From positions 310,001 to 374,000 of the forward strand of contig CAWEXB010000008.1 in NCBI GenBank assembly GCA_963812915.1: 64,000 bases of DNA, written 5' to 3'. The notes under the pieces are model-generated. The model searched no databases, was not told where the DNA came from, and saw nothing but the letters and a program-made list of their open reading frames with translations. Source of the DNA: JACVRW01 sp963812915. GTDB taxonomy: Bacteria > Actinomycetota > Thermoleophilia > Solirubrobacterales > Thermoleophilaceae. Positions 50,772-60,521 of the stretch are shown piece after piece. Position 1 is the stretch's first letter, and each line of letters begins with the position of its first letter. The position numbers were made by a program, and so were the translations under genes.

Positions 50772-51704
50772 TCAGCCGGCGAGGACCGCGGCCGGCACCA
50801 GCGCGTACTCGAGGAAGAACAGGAGCCATACGCGCATGTAGAAGCGCGTGAGGTCTTCGTGGTCGTCTAGGTCGCTCTCCAGTGCCCAGCGCCACAGCAA
50901 CGCGAGCGCCAGCAGGTGGCCGCCCGCGAGCACCCACGGCTGCGCGTCGGGCAGCGCGAGCGGGCCCAGGACCGCCATGCCGAGGTATCCGCCGGTGAGG
51001 GCCGCCATCCCCATCCATACGGCGCGTCGGGCACCGAGTCGAACGGTGAAGGTTGCGATCTGGAAGTGCAGGTCGCCCTTCGCGTCGGGCACGTCCTTGA
51101 GTACGGCGATCGCGAACGAGAACGGCAAGACGAACAACGTGAGGGCGATGATCGGGGGCGGGACGGCGCTCAACTCCGGGAGACCGCCGAGCGAGGCGGC
51201 GAAGTGCTCGTAGACGCCCACGTTCACCACCACGGCGCGCACGATGGAGATGCTCGCGGCGGCAAGTGCGGGAAAGCGCTTGAGGCGCAGCGGTGGCGAC
51301 GAGTAGGCCGTTCCGATCGCCATGGCGGCGCCGACCGCCAGGAGCTCTACCCAGCCCTGCGTGAAGGCGAGGACGATCGCGACCGCCCCGCCGACGGCGA
51401 CGATTCGACGGCCCTGGCGGATGCTTAGGTCGCCGGCGGCGATGGGGAGGTGCGGTTTGTTGATGCGGTCGATGTCGACGTCTTCGAGCTGGTTGAGGCC
51501 GACGATGTAGACGTTCACCAGCGCCCCGGCGAGCAGTGTGAGGGCGAGGTCGCCGAGTCCGTCCCCGGGCGCTACTCCGGGCAGCTCGGCGGTGGCTATC
51601 GCGTAGATGCCCAGGATGCTGGCGGCCGTGCCGACCAGCGTGTGCGGGCGTGAAAAGCGCCACAGCACGGACGTCGCGGCCAGGGGCGGGCCGGCGGCGC
51701 GCAC
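50772..51704 (-). CDS. UbiA-family homogentisate prenyl/phytyltransferase (VTE2-like)
   Basis: 310 residues, nine helices. First Asp motif: VGLNQLEDVDIDRINKPHLP followed by IAAGD. Second: VLKDVPDAKGDLHFQIATFT and VRLGARRAVWMG. NQLxDxxIDxxNKPxLPxAxG together with KDxPDxxGDxxFxIxxFxVRLG is the homogentisate phytyltransferase signature of plants and cyanobacteria rather than the MenA, UbiA or COX10 pattern. N-terminal RFSRPHTLVGTAASI agrees. It would attach a prenyl chain to homogentisate at the membrane, giving MPBQ or a geranylgeranyl equivalent. It lies 28 bp downstream of the methyltransferase that acts on that product. Confidence 0.85.
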   Translation of the reverse strand: MRAAGPPLAATSVLWRFSRPHTLVGTAASILGIYAIATAELPGVAPGDGLGDLALTLLAGALVNVYIVGLNQLEDVDIDRINKPHLPIAAGDLSIRQGRRIVAVGGAVAIVLAFTQGWVELLAVGAAMAIGTAYSSPPLRLKRFPALAAASISIVRAVVVNVGVYEHFAASLGGLPELSAVPPPIIALTLFVLPFSFAIAVLKDVPDAKGDLHFQIATFTVRLGARRAVWMGMAALTGGYLGMAVLGPLALPDAQPWVLAGGHLLALALLWRWALESDLDDHEDLTRFYMRVWLLFFLEYALVPAAVLAG

Positions 51705-51732
51705 GGCGAGACTGCGGGTGGCGGCTCCCAGC

Positions 51733-52552
51733 TCAGGTCCTCCAGCGCCGGACCCACGCGCGCAGGTTGAGTGCCACTCCGATCGGAATGAATGCCGCGC
51801 CGGCGAGCGAGCCGAGAACGACCCGTACGACGAAGCGCGCGCGTCGCCCTACCGTCATGGGTTCCCGGAGATCCTCGGCCGGCGGCTGATGCTCGCGCGG
51901 GGGACGCTCCCGACGCAGGCTTGCGACCGGCGATCGCCAGGCCGTAGCGCGCGCGGCCGTCTCGTTGCCAGGGAGCGTCGACGTAGGCCGTCTCGATGAA
52001 CAGGAACCCGGCCTGCGTGAACCACTCCCTGTATTGGGCCTCCGTGGGGAAGAGCATCCAGGCCTCGGCAAGTCGCCGGCCGAGACGCCCTCCCGGTGGA
52101 AGCGGTCCCACCACCAGCGCGATGCCGCCCTGCCGCAGCACGCGGTAGGCCTCGGCGATCGCGCGCTGGGGGTCGGGCCAGTACTCGATGCTGCCGCAGG
52201 AGACGTACCGATCGAACCCGTCCGCTTCGAATGGCAGCTGCTCGGCGTCGCCCAGTACGAGCCTGCAGGCGGCCAGACGGGGCTTCCGGGAGGCACGACG
52301 GAGCTGGTCGGGACTCTGGTCGAGCAGCGTCACCGATGCCGGTTCGACGTGCTCGACGATGCCCTCGCCGGAGAACCCGGTGCCGGCCCCGACGTCGAGG
52401 GTGCGCAAGCCGCGGTGGTCCAGCCGCGCGAGCTCGAGGGCGGCCGACCGCATCGCCGGCGTCCAGAAGAGCGGGTTGACCCAGCGGTCGTACAGCGGCG
52501 ACAGCACGCGATAGAACCAGTAGGCCTCCCGCTTGTGCTGGATGAACCGCAT
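51733..52552 (-). CDS. MPBQ/MSBQ methyltransferase homologue (VTE3-like), C-terminal frameshift
   Basis: The protein begins MRFIQHKREAYWFYRVLSPL and continues YDRWVNPLFWTPAMRSAALE, motif I LDVGAGTGFSGEGIVEHVEP, VTLLDQSPDQLRRA, then YVSCGSIEYWPDPQRAIAEA and AEAWMLFPTEAQYREWF. Plant and cyanobacterial VTE3 (2-methyl-6-phytylbenzoquinone methyltransferase) share these blocks closely, including the rare SIEYWPDPQR. After GRKPASGASP the frame must change (about 51900) to reach the expected C-terminal membrane anchor (ARFVVRVVLGSLAGAAFIPI, then GVALNLRAWV). About 272 residues intended. The start is six bases from the divergent neighbour's start. Confidence 0.85.
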
Positions 52553-52558
52553 CGCTCG

Positions 52559-53095
52559 ATGATCTCCAATCGTCTCGACGCCTGGCTACCCGACGCGACC
52601 ATTCGTACCCACCACCGGCGGGCTGCCGCCGCCACGCCGGATCGGCTGTGGGCCTGCGCGCGCGCCGTCAGGCTCGCCGACACCCGGACGCTCGGGCGCC
52701 TCGTACGCTGGCGAATCCCGGGCACGGGTGCCGATTCGACGTTCGATCACGTATTGCGCGGCTACCCGTTCACGGTCCTCGAGGAGAGAGAGCATTTGCT
52801 CGTGTCCGGCCTGTGCGGGCGGATCTGGACGCTCGCTCGTGACTATCCGCGCCTGTACGAGGCCGCCGACTTCCGCGACTGGGACGAGCCGGGCACCGTG
52901 CGGGTGCTGATCGCGCACTGGACGCAGCCTCTCACCGATGGGCGAACGGAGATCATCTCCGAGGCGCGAGTGGCAACCGTGGACCCGAGCGCGGCTCGAC
53001 GCTTGCGGGCGCTCTGGATCGTGGTGGGTCCGTTCGACCCCCTGGTCGGCGCGGAGGGCCTCACGGTCGCGGTTCGCCAAGCGGAGAAGCGCTGA
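52559..53095 (+). CDS. SRPBCC-like/hypothetical protein (178 aa)
   Basis: The protein opens MISNRLDAWLPDATIRTHHR with RAAAATPDRLWACARAVRLA, and later LVSGLCGRIWTLARDYPRLY, VRVLIAHWTQPLTDGRTEII and SEARVATVDPSAARRLRALW. The strand-helix pattern resembles START/SRPBCC-fold hypothetical proteins of actinobacteria. Its end overlaps the convergent tocopherol cyclase gene by 35 bp, and its start is almost back to back with the VTE3-like start. A hydrophobic-ligand-binding role beside prenylquinone genes is attractive but unproven. Confidence 0.65.
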   Translation: MISNRLDAWLPDATIRTHHRRAAAATPDRLWACARAVRLADTRTLGRLVRWRIPGTGADSTFDHVLRGYPFTVLEEREHLLVSGLCGRIWTLARDYPRLYEAADFRDWDEPGTVRVLIAHWTQPLTDGRTEIISEARVATVDPSAARRLRALWIVVGPFDPLVGAEGLTVAVRQAEKR

Positions 53096-54059
53096 ACCCG
53101 TTCGCGGGAGCGCCCAGCTCCAACCCCGCGAGCGGGGACTGACCCTCGAACAGCGTGCGGCGACCACGACGCACCTGCAGACGCATGAGTCCCGCCAGAT
53201 ACTGCGTAGAACGCATGTCCACGCGCCGAGCTGCCACGTCGGGCACCGGAAGGAGATGTGGCGCGCTGTCCGCAGGTTCGCCCTCGATCTCGACGGTGTG
53301 ACGCGGCGACCGCACCCGGATTCGCCAGCCGTCCGAGGTGGCTGCCGCGCGTACGCTCGCCAGCGGCGGCGCGAAGCGCAGAACCTCGGTACCGAGGCGC
53401 ACGACCACCGCGGTTGGCGAGAACACCCGCCCGCCGAGGCCGACGCGACCGCCGGCGAACGCCACAGTCGCGTCGCCGTCCGGAAAGGCGTCGGCGTGGC
53501 CCCACCACCAACGCCCGGCGAAGCCGGGGCCCCAGTTCTTCTCCGCGTACGCCGTCGCGCCCTCCAAACGTACGCGTACGCCGCCGAGGCACGCCTCGCC
53601 GTCGGCCCGGGCGGCTAGCACCACTGGATGCCAGTACTGCGCGAGGCCGGGCAGGACCTGGGCAGGGCCGAGCGCGCCGAAGACCCGACCCGGCCACGGG
53701 AGCGCGAATCGCAGCCGCAGCTCGACCCAGGCGTCCTCGCCCAGCCGGATGCTCAATCCGTCGGCCGAGCCGCGCAAGATGCCGGCGGCCAGTACGCCAA
53801 AGGAGCTCGGCTCGGCAGCCGCCGGCGCCACCACCGCGTGACGCACGAAGCCGCCGGGGTGGGCCGCGAGGGCCACGGCAGCCCAAGATCCGTCCGAGCC
53901 CCGGCACACCCCGCACAGCACCACGATCACCGCTCCGGCCTCGGCGTCGACGACGCGCCAGTAGTAGCCCTCCATCGCCGTGCCGTGGGCCCGCGCCGGA
54001 TCGCTGAACGGCGGGTCGGCCCCGGTGCTGCGATACACGTCCAGCGATCGACGAAACAC
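53061..54059 (-). CDS. Tocopherol cyclase family protein (VTE1-like)
   Basis: 332 residues from GTG (VFRRSLDVYRSTGADPPFSD). DPPFSDPARAHGTAMEGYYW with the RVVD strand, then AYAEKNWGPGFAGRWWWGHA and DAFPDGDATVAFAGGRVGLG match the tocopherol-cyclase family: the EGxYxR entry and AEKNWGxxFPxxWxW core are diagnostic. VTE1 closes the chromanol ring of tocopherols, tocotrienols and plastochromanol. Divergent bacterial members exist outside phototrophs with unproven function, but here the gene lies next to VTE2- and VTE3-like genes on the same strand, separated only by the opposing SRPBCC-like gene. Confidence 0.82.
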   Translation of the reverse strand: MFRRSLDVYRSTGADPPFSDPARAHGTAMEGYYWRVVDAEAGAVIVVLCGVCRGSDGSWAAVALAAHPGGFVRHAVVAPAAAEPSSFGVLAAGILRGSADGLSIRLGEDAWVELRLRFALPWPGRVFGALGPAQVLPGLAQYWHPVVLAARADGEACLGGVRVRLEGATAYAEKNWGPGFAGRWWWGHADAFPDGDATVAFAGGRVGLGGRVFSPTAVVVRLGTEVLRFAPPLASVRAAATSDGWRIRVRSPRHTVEIEGEPADSAPHLLPVPDVAARRVDMRSTQYLAGLMRLQVRRGRRTLFEGQSPLAGLELGAPANGFSASPLGEPRP

Positions 54060-54465
54060 CAGCCCTACCTCTGTCGCTTCGGCTCGTGACTGAACCCGAA
54101 CGTCGAGGCGTCGGACCTGTGCCTCAACCGCCGCGCGGCGTGTGGTCCTCTAATGCGGCCCTCTCTGGTCTCGGGTGTGCGGGTCCTTCGATCGTTCTAG
54201 GGCGGTGCCCGGCTCGGCCCCCGAAGAAACGCAGTTTCGGTGGCCGAAAATCGGGCCCCCCACGGTGCCCAACCTACGGGCAGTTAGTGGCCCGAAGAGC
54301 CGTGCAAGGAACGAGAGCCGCCCGCCAGCCAGTCCCCGCGCGGTCCTGGCCGACGGTGCGGCGCTCGACCCTAGTCGAGATGCATCCCGAGTCTCGCAAG
54401 TACCCGAACGCCGGCGCGCCAACCCAGAGCGACCCCAGCGACCCGCGCGGGCATACACTTTGACG
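54060..54465. other. 406-base gap without a recognisable gene
   Basis: It separates the divergent tocopherol cyclase and DUF2294 genes. All frames lack family patterns. A short stem GAAAC-GCA-GTTTC lies near 54230. The right end holds the likely leaderless promoter of the DUF2294 gene. Confidence 0.4.
54454..54459 (+). promoter_or_regulatory. -10 element of the DUF2294 gene, probably leaderless
   Basis: TACACT is a good -10 hexamer, and its end lies 6 bases before the ATG, so transcription would start at or next to the A of the start codon. There is no ribosome-binding site in front of the gene (CACTTTGACG). Leaderless mRNAs are common in actinobacteria. Confidence 0.45.
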
Positions 54466-54906
54466 ATGGCGGGTGAGAGGAAGACCGTGCACGAGGACGC
54501 CGAGCGCCTGACGCAGCCCGACTGGCTAAAGGACGTCGACAGCGGCCAAGGCGAACGGCCCCACAGCGTCCGGGCGGAGATCTCCAACGCGATGGTCGGG
54601 CTCATGAAGGACTTCTATGGCAAGGGCCCAACCAAGGCCAAGACGTTTCTGAACGACAACTACGTCTTCTGCGTCATGGAGGGCGGCCTGACGCGCAACG
54701 AGGAGACGCTGATCCAGCGTGGCCACGAGGATCTCGTGCGCAACTACCGGCTGCGCTTTCAGGAGGCGATGGAGGAGCCGACCATCGAGGCGATTCAGCG
54801 CATCACCGGCCGCAGCGTGATCGGCTATCACAGCCAGATCGTCTTCAACCCCGAACGCATCTTCGAGATCTTTGTGCTGGACCGCCCCATCGACACGTCC
54901 GGCTGA
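54466..54906 (+). CDS. DUF2294 domain protein
   Basis: 146 residues. RAEISNAMVGLMKDFYGKGP and TKAKTFLNDNYVFCVMEGGL followed by TRNEETLIQRG, then IQRITGRSVIGYHSQIVFNP and ERIFEIFVLD, are the DUF2294 pattern. The family is small, soluble and uncharacterised; some members are annotated as related to Na+-translocating decarboxylase regulation. The stop is followed 17 bp later by the convergent end of the giant kinase gene. Confidence 0.85.
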   Translation: MAGERKTVHEDAERLTQPDWLKDVDSGQGERPHSVRAEISNAMVGLMKDFYGKGPTKAKTFLNDNYVFCVMEGGLTRNEETLIQRGHEDLVRNYRLRFQEAMEEPTIEAIQRITGRSVIGYHSQIVFNPERIFEIFVLDRPIDTSG

Positions 54907-54923
54907 GACGGTGTCGCGGACCT

Positions 54924-57900
54924 CTACTGCGGGCAGGTACGCCGGTAATCGCGGTCCGGCAGGACGTCGCTCCATTCCGCGGGAGTCAGATCGCGTCCGG
55001 CGACCTGGCACGCGAAGCGCATCCACTTCCGCGGGTCCATCGGCCACTTGACGGCGTCTCCGGAGTAGGCGATCACCAGGTCGCCATCGGGCGCGAACTG
55101 GGCGGTGGCAACCCCCTGCTCCGCAGGGAAAGTCGTCCCGAGCCGCTCGCGCGATGCGAGGTCCCATACCGTAGCTGTCTGGTCGCCCGAGTTGGCCGCG
55201 AGAAGGCGGCCGTCCGGTGAGATCGAGACGGGGTTGATCTCGTGCTTCCCCACCTCGATCGGTGGGCCGAGCCGTTCACCGTCCTGGGCATCCAGGAGCA
55301 GGACCGTCCCGTCGTTCGTGCCGGCAGCCAGCAGCCGTCCGTCGGGTGAGAAAGCGAGGCTGGCCGCATACCCGTCGACGGCTACGCTGAGCTCGCGCTT
55401 CCCCGAGCGAGCGTCCCAGACCTCGATCGGCGAGCCGGGCCGGCAGCAGCCCGGCACCGCGAGCCTGCGACCGTCCGGGCTGAAGAACAGGCCGCCGCGC
55501 CCCCTGCCGATCGTGATCGTGCGGGAGTAGAGCACGCGATTCGAGGCGACGTCCCGCACCTCGACGCGTGACAGGGGGTTGACGGCGTTGCGCTGCTGCA
55601 CGGCCAGGCGACGGCCGTCCGGGCTGACCGCCACCCACCAGACCGGGAGGGGGAACCGGAGCGTGCGCAGGACCTTTCGAGCTTGGACGTCCCACAGCGT
55701 CACGCGTCCGGCAATGCCTCCCGTGGCCAGCCGACGGCCGTCGGGGAAGAACGCCAAGGCCTCCGCCTGTGGCCCGTTCCTCGCGGGCAGCGTGTCGATC
55801 ACCCGCCGAGTTCGGAGATCGATCAGCGCAACCGTCCCGTCGCCCTGGCTGGCGGCCATCAGCGTGCTCTGGGGGTTGATCACGAAGCAGGGCGTGGTCA
55901 GGCAACCCCCGTCGGGGGCGTTCCAGCGGAAACCCCGCCCCAGCTGCTGCGACCCGGAGAGGTCCCAGGCCACCACGGTGCCCGTCTCGGCTCCCGAGAA
56001 GACCGTGCGCCCGTCGGGAGTCACGGCCAGGTTCTCTCCGGATGACTGGCCGGCGAAGGTCTGCACGATTGCGCCCGAGGCGAGGTCCCAGACGCGAAGG
56101 GCGCCGTCGAACGAGGCGCCGATGACGCGCCGGCCGTCGGGGGTGAAAGCGACCGAGATGATCCAGCCCTGGGCGGGTAGAGGCGTGAGGGCCCGGCGCC
56201 GCCCCGTGGTCAGATCGAGCACCGCCAGCGAGGCGCTGGGGTTTGACGAATTCGGGCTGTTGCGTGCCAGCGCCGCGAAGCGACCATCCGGCGAGATTGC
56301 GAAGGGTCCCCCGATGGCGAATCTGCGCCTGATGCGTCCGCTCCCGGCGCTCCACAGCAGCGTCTCGCCCTGCTGTGCCGAGGTCACGAGGGTGCCGTCG
56401 GGTCTGAACGCCACCAACGTCTCGCTCTGTCCCGGCCGCAGCGGGTACTTCCGCTGCCAGACGACGCGCCCGCTCGGCATCTCGAGCAGGAGCAGGCGCT
56501 GGGCGGTGGGCACCGGCGAGGCCGGCGGCGAGGCCGTCGCCACGGCAACGGCGAGGCGCTTCCCGTCGGGGGAGAACGCCATGCGCGTGTACCTGGGTGG
56601 ACCGCTGGCCGAGGGAGCCGAGGGCCAGGAGGCGACCAGCCGCGCAGTGCGCGACGGCGGGCGGAAGAGGTAGAGGTTGGACCGGCTCCCCGTGGCCGTC
56701 GCCACCGCCAGCCCGTTGTCGTCCGGGGCAAAGGCCATCGCCGCGTGCGACACCTGTCCCGCGAGCCGCACCGCGGGTCCGATCGGTCGCCAGGTCCGGA
56801 TGTCGTAGAAGCGCACCGCTCCCCCGGCGTCGCCGGACGCCAGGAGCCTTCCTGTGGGGCTCACGGCCAGCGCCGTTATGTCGCTCCGGGAGGGGCGAAT
56901 GAGCCGGAATGCGGCCGGCGTCGCCTGGAGCACGCTCAGCAGATCACCCCGGGTCTCCGCGCGATCGTCCAACTGCACCCCGGCCACCGCGAGCAGGAAG
57001 CGGCGATCGAGCGTGGTGTCGGCCACCGCCAGGGCCCCGACACGCTCCGCGTCCGACCTGAGCGCCTCCTCTCGCGCATTGTCTCGCTGTACGAAGGCGA
57101 CCACCCCGGCGAACACCGCCAGAACGAGGAGGATCCCGGCGCCGGCGAGCAGGACACGCAGGCGGCGGTTGGCCGTCCGCTGGCGCTCGGCATCGCGCTC
57201 GCCGGCCGCGCGGCTTTCGTCCAGGAACTCCCGCTCGGTGGCGTTCAGGTCGCGGGCGTGCGCGTGCGCCCACTCCAGCGCCGCCGTGAGCCGGGCGCCG
57301 CGGTAGAGGTCGGACGCCTCGCGGCCGCCGGCGTCCCACAGGCGGGCGGCGTCGCCCAGGCGGCGGTGCAGGCGGATGCCCTCGCGGTCCTCGTCGAGCC
57401 AGCCGCGCAGGGCCGGCCACTCGCGGATCAGCACCTCGTGGGCGACCTCCGCCGTACCCTCGCCAAGGGTCACGAGCCGCGCGCCTGCCAGCCGGTCGAG
57501 CAGGGCCTGGACGGCGTCGGGCGAGGCGCCCTCCGGCACGAGGTCGTCGATGTCCACGCGCCGGCGGGTGTCCTCGATGCCCTCTCCGAGCTCCGTCAGC
57601 CGCAGGAAGAGGCTGCGCACCAGCGCGCGCTGGTCGGGTGGGACGGACTCGACCAGCGTGTCGGCGGTCTGGGCGACAGCCGAGCCGACGCCTCCGCTCT
57701 CCCGGTAGCCCTCGACCGTCAGCGTCCGGCCGTCGCGCCGCTCCCAGGTCGCTCGCAGGGCATGAGAGAGAAGCGGTAGGGCGCCGGGCTCGCCGGAGAC
57801 GTCGCGCAGCACCAGCTCGACTAGTCCTGGCTCGAGGCGCAGCCCGGCCAGCCGCGCCGGCTCGGTGACCGCGCGCTGGAGCTCCGTGTCGGTCATCGCG

Positions 57901-59688
57901 CCGAGCAGGATCTGGTTGTCGGCCGCTGCACGGGCGAGGCCGGCGTGGGTGCTGAGCTGGCCGTAGAGGTCGGCGCGCACGCCGATCACCACGGGGCCGG
58001 GAAGGTCGAGCAGCGCGTCGATGAAGTCGCGCCGCCGACCGGGATCGTGGCACCGCGTGAACAGCTCCTCGAACTGGTCGACGATCACCAGCTCGCCGGC
58101 ATCTCCCGGCACGTCCAGCCTGGGGTCGGCGCCCGGCGTCAACGAGACGAACGCTGTCGATGCCCTCGACCTCGCCGGCCTCGACGGCGGCAGCCACTCC
58201 AGCCCTGAGGACCGAGGACTTGCCGCTGCCCGAGGCGCCGACGAGGGCCACGAGCCGGCCGGGAGTGAGGCGCTCGAGAAGATCCCGCACCACGTCCTCG
58301 CGCCCGAAGAAGAAGGCACGATCCTCCTGCCCGAAGGCCAGCAGGCCGCGATACGGGCAGTCGGTGACCGGCAGCGGTGCGTCTACGCCCGGCCCTTTGA
58401 TGGCGTGGATCCGCTCCGGAGCCGCCAATCCCTTCAAGCGGTGCGGTCCGACGTCCACCAGCTCGCAGCCCTCCGGCAGACGCGCCCCGACGAGGTCCGC
58501 GCTCACGGACGACAGGAAGATCTGGCCTGCGTCGGCCTGGCCGCGAAGCCGAGCCGCGAGATTGATCGTGGGGCCGACGTAGTCGGTCCCGCGGCGTTCC
58601 GCCTCGCCGGTGTGTATCCCGAAACGAGCTGCGATGCGGAGGCCGCCCGGCCAGGGCTCGGCCGCCAATGCCCTGGCCGCCGCGAGCGCGGCGGCAAGCG
58701 CCTGGGGCGCCGAGTCGAAGACCGACATCGTGGAGTCCCCCTCGCCCATGGACTTGAGGAAGCGCCCCCCGTGCGACTCCACCTGGTCGGCGATCAGCTC
58801 GTCGTGGCGAACGAGCGCCTCGGCCATCGCGACCGGTTCCGAGTCCCACAAGGCGGTGGAGCCCTCGATGTCCGACAGGCAGAAGGTCATGACACCGGTC
58901 GGCAGGGCAGCGCCCCAGCCCGTCCGAAGGCGCTCGACCAGCTCGCCCGGGGTGGCGGGCCGGCTGGCCGGATCGGTCGCCAACCCGAGACGGATCGCCT
59001 CCTCGAGACGCTCCGCCTGCGCCGGGTCGATCCCATCCCAGGACGGCAGCAGGCCCGACGGTGGCGAGCCTGTGAGCAGGGCGAACGCCGTCGCGGCCAG
59101 CGCATAGATGTCGCTCGCGCGCGAGGGCGCCCCGTCGGCGGCCAGCTCCGGGGCCCGGAAGCCGGGCGTGCCGGTCCGGCGGCGCGGGGCGTCTGGCGCC
59201 GACGACAGGCCGAAGTCCACGAGCTTGATGCGGGCGCCCTTGGTCAGGATCAGGTTCGCCGGCTTCACGTCGCCGTGGATGACCGGGGGATCCTGGGAAT
59301 GGAGGTGCGTCAGGGCCTCCGCCGCCTGGGCGAGATACGCCAGCACGCTCGACGGCGCCAGTCCTGGCCGGCCGCGATCGCCGAGCAGCTTCGCCAGGTC
59401 AGTCCCGTCGACCCAGTCCATCGCGACCACGTAGCTGTCTCCGTCGAAGAAGTCCTCGCGAACCAGCGGCAGTGCGGGGTGCGGCGCAATGCCGAGCAAG
59501 ATGCGTGCCTCACCGAGAAGCTCCTCGCGCGCGCGGGCGTCGCGAGCCGTTCGAATCTTCAGGGCGACAAGGCGCTCGTGCTGGTGGTCCAGCGCCTTGA
59601 CCACGCGCGCCTCGCCGCCGATCCCGAGCGTTTCGAGGAGCTCGTAGCGATCCCGGAGCAACGGGGCCATCGTGCTCATCGCGTCCAC
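54924..59688 (-). CDS. Giant signalling protein: Ser/Thr kinase - class III cyclase - nSTAND NTPase - TM - WD40; one frameshift
   Basis: About 1587 residues. Kinase 14-257: Lys in VALKIR (44), VIHGDVKPANLIL (Asp 140), LVDFGLSS (DFG 158-160). Class III nucleotide cyclase 265-430: MTFCLSDIEGSTALWD, LKSMGEGDSTMSVF, TDYVGPTINLAARL. nSTAND ATPase from ~455: AFFFGREDVVRDLLERL, Walker A GASGSGKSSVL (484-494), Walker B ELVIVDQFEELFTRCH. One transmembrane helix (AGAGILLVLAVFAGVVAFVQ) separates these from about a dozen WD40 repeats (VSPDGRLLAANSGDQTATVW). Near 58150 the frame changes by one base; both halves read normally. It diverges from an FHA protein 64 bp away, a natural phosphothreonine reader for the kinase. 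Confidence 0.85.
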
Positions 59689-59752
59689 ACCAACCTACCC
59701 CTGGTGTCGCGGCGCGCGCAAGCGGCGCCGAAGTGCCCTTAGGCTAGGTGGC

Positions 59753-60343
59753 GTGGGGCCCGAGATCGAGGTGATGTCGGCCGGGCGCGATTGGCGGCTT
59801 CCGCTGGAGGCCGACCGGATGACCATCGGGAAGTCGGCCGAGAACGATGTCGCGCTGCCCGACGATCCGACCGCCAGCGGACTCCACGCCGTCCTCGAGC
59901 GGTTTGCGGCCGGCTGGTGTGTGGCCGACCTGGGCTCGTCGAACGGCACGTGGCTGAACGGCGGGCGGATCTGGTCGTCGCAGCGGCTGCGACATGGCGA
60001 CGAGGTCCGCGTGGGACAGACCCGGTTGATCTTCCGTGACTTCCAAGGATTCGGAGGCGCCGAGACCGAGACCGAGGAAGCGCCTCCGTCGCTGACCTCA
60101 CGCGAGCGCGACGTGCTCGTCGCGCTGTGCCGACCGCTCCTCGCCCGTGACATGTTCACCGAGCCGGCGTCGACCCGCGCGATCGCCGAGGAGCTCGTGA
60201 TCACACAGGCCGCCGTCAAGCAGCACCTCGCGAACCTGTTCGACAAGTTCGGCGTGTTCGCTGGCGAGTCGAACCGCCGCGTGCGCCTGGCGAACAACGC
60301 GTTGCGGCGAGGAGCGGTTTCCATGAGCGACCTCCGCGGCTAG
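59753..60343 (+). CDS. FHA-domain protein with C-terminal HTH-like region
   Basis: 196 residues from GTG. FHA domain: DRMTIGKSAENDVALPDDPT, SGLHAVLERFAAGWCVADLG and SSNGTWLNGGRI, with the phosphothreonine-binding Arg-position region, Ser and Asn in place. The C-terminal part, LTSRERDVLVALCRPLLARD then STRAIAEELVITQAAVKQHL and ANLFDKFGV, resembles a LuxR/winged-helix DNA-binding module. The pairing with a divergent Ser/Thr kinase suggests that phosphorylated protein controls its DNA binding or the reverse (inference). Confidence 0.85.
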   Translation: MGPEIEVMSAGRDWRLPLEADRMTIGKSAENDVALPDDPTASGLHAVLERFAAGWCVADLGSSNGTWLNGGRIWSSQRLRHGDEVRVGQTRLIFRDFQGFGGAETETEEAPPSLTSRERDVLVALCRPLLARDMFTEPASTRAIAEELVITQAAVKQHLANLFDKFGVFAGESNRRVRLANNALRRGAVSMSDLRG

Positions 60344-60458
60344 CGCCCGCTGCCGACCGCGGCCGCGACCTTGCTCTCGTCGGGCCGATGGTCGTGGCGT
60401 GAAGGGAAGGAGCGCGGGCCGTCGTCTCGGTTACGGCTCGACGCGAGCCCTGAACGGT

Positions 60459-60492
60459 CGAAAGGGCCCGCCTGGAGGGCAAGGCCCTTTCG
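60459..60492. terminator. Intrinsic terminator between convergent genes
   Basis: CGAAAGGGCC and GGCCCTTTCG form a perfect 10-bp stem with a 14-base loop. It lies between the convergent FHA gene and the repeat-protein gene and can serve both. Confidence 0.65.
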
Positions 60493-60521
60493 CTCTTGGC
60501 TTTCGGGCGCCGGGGCCACGG

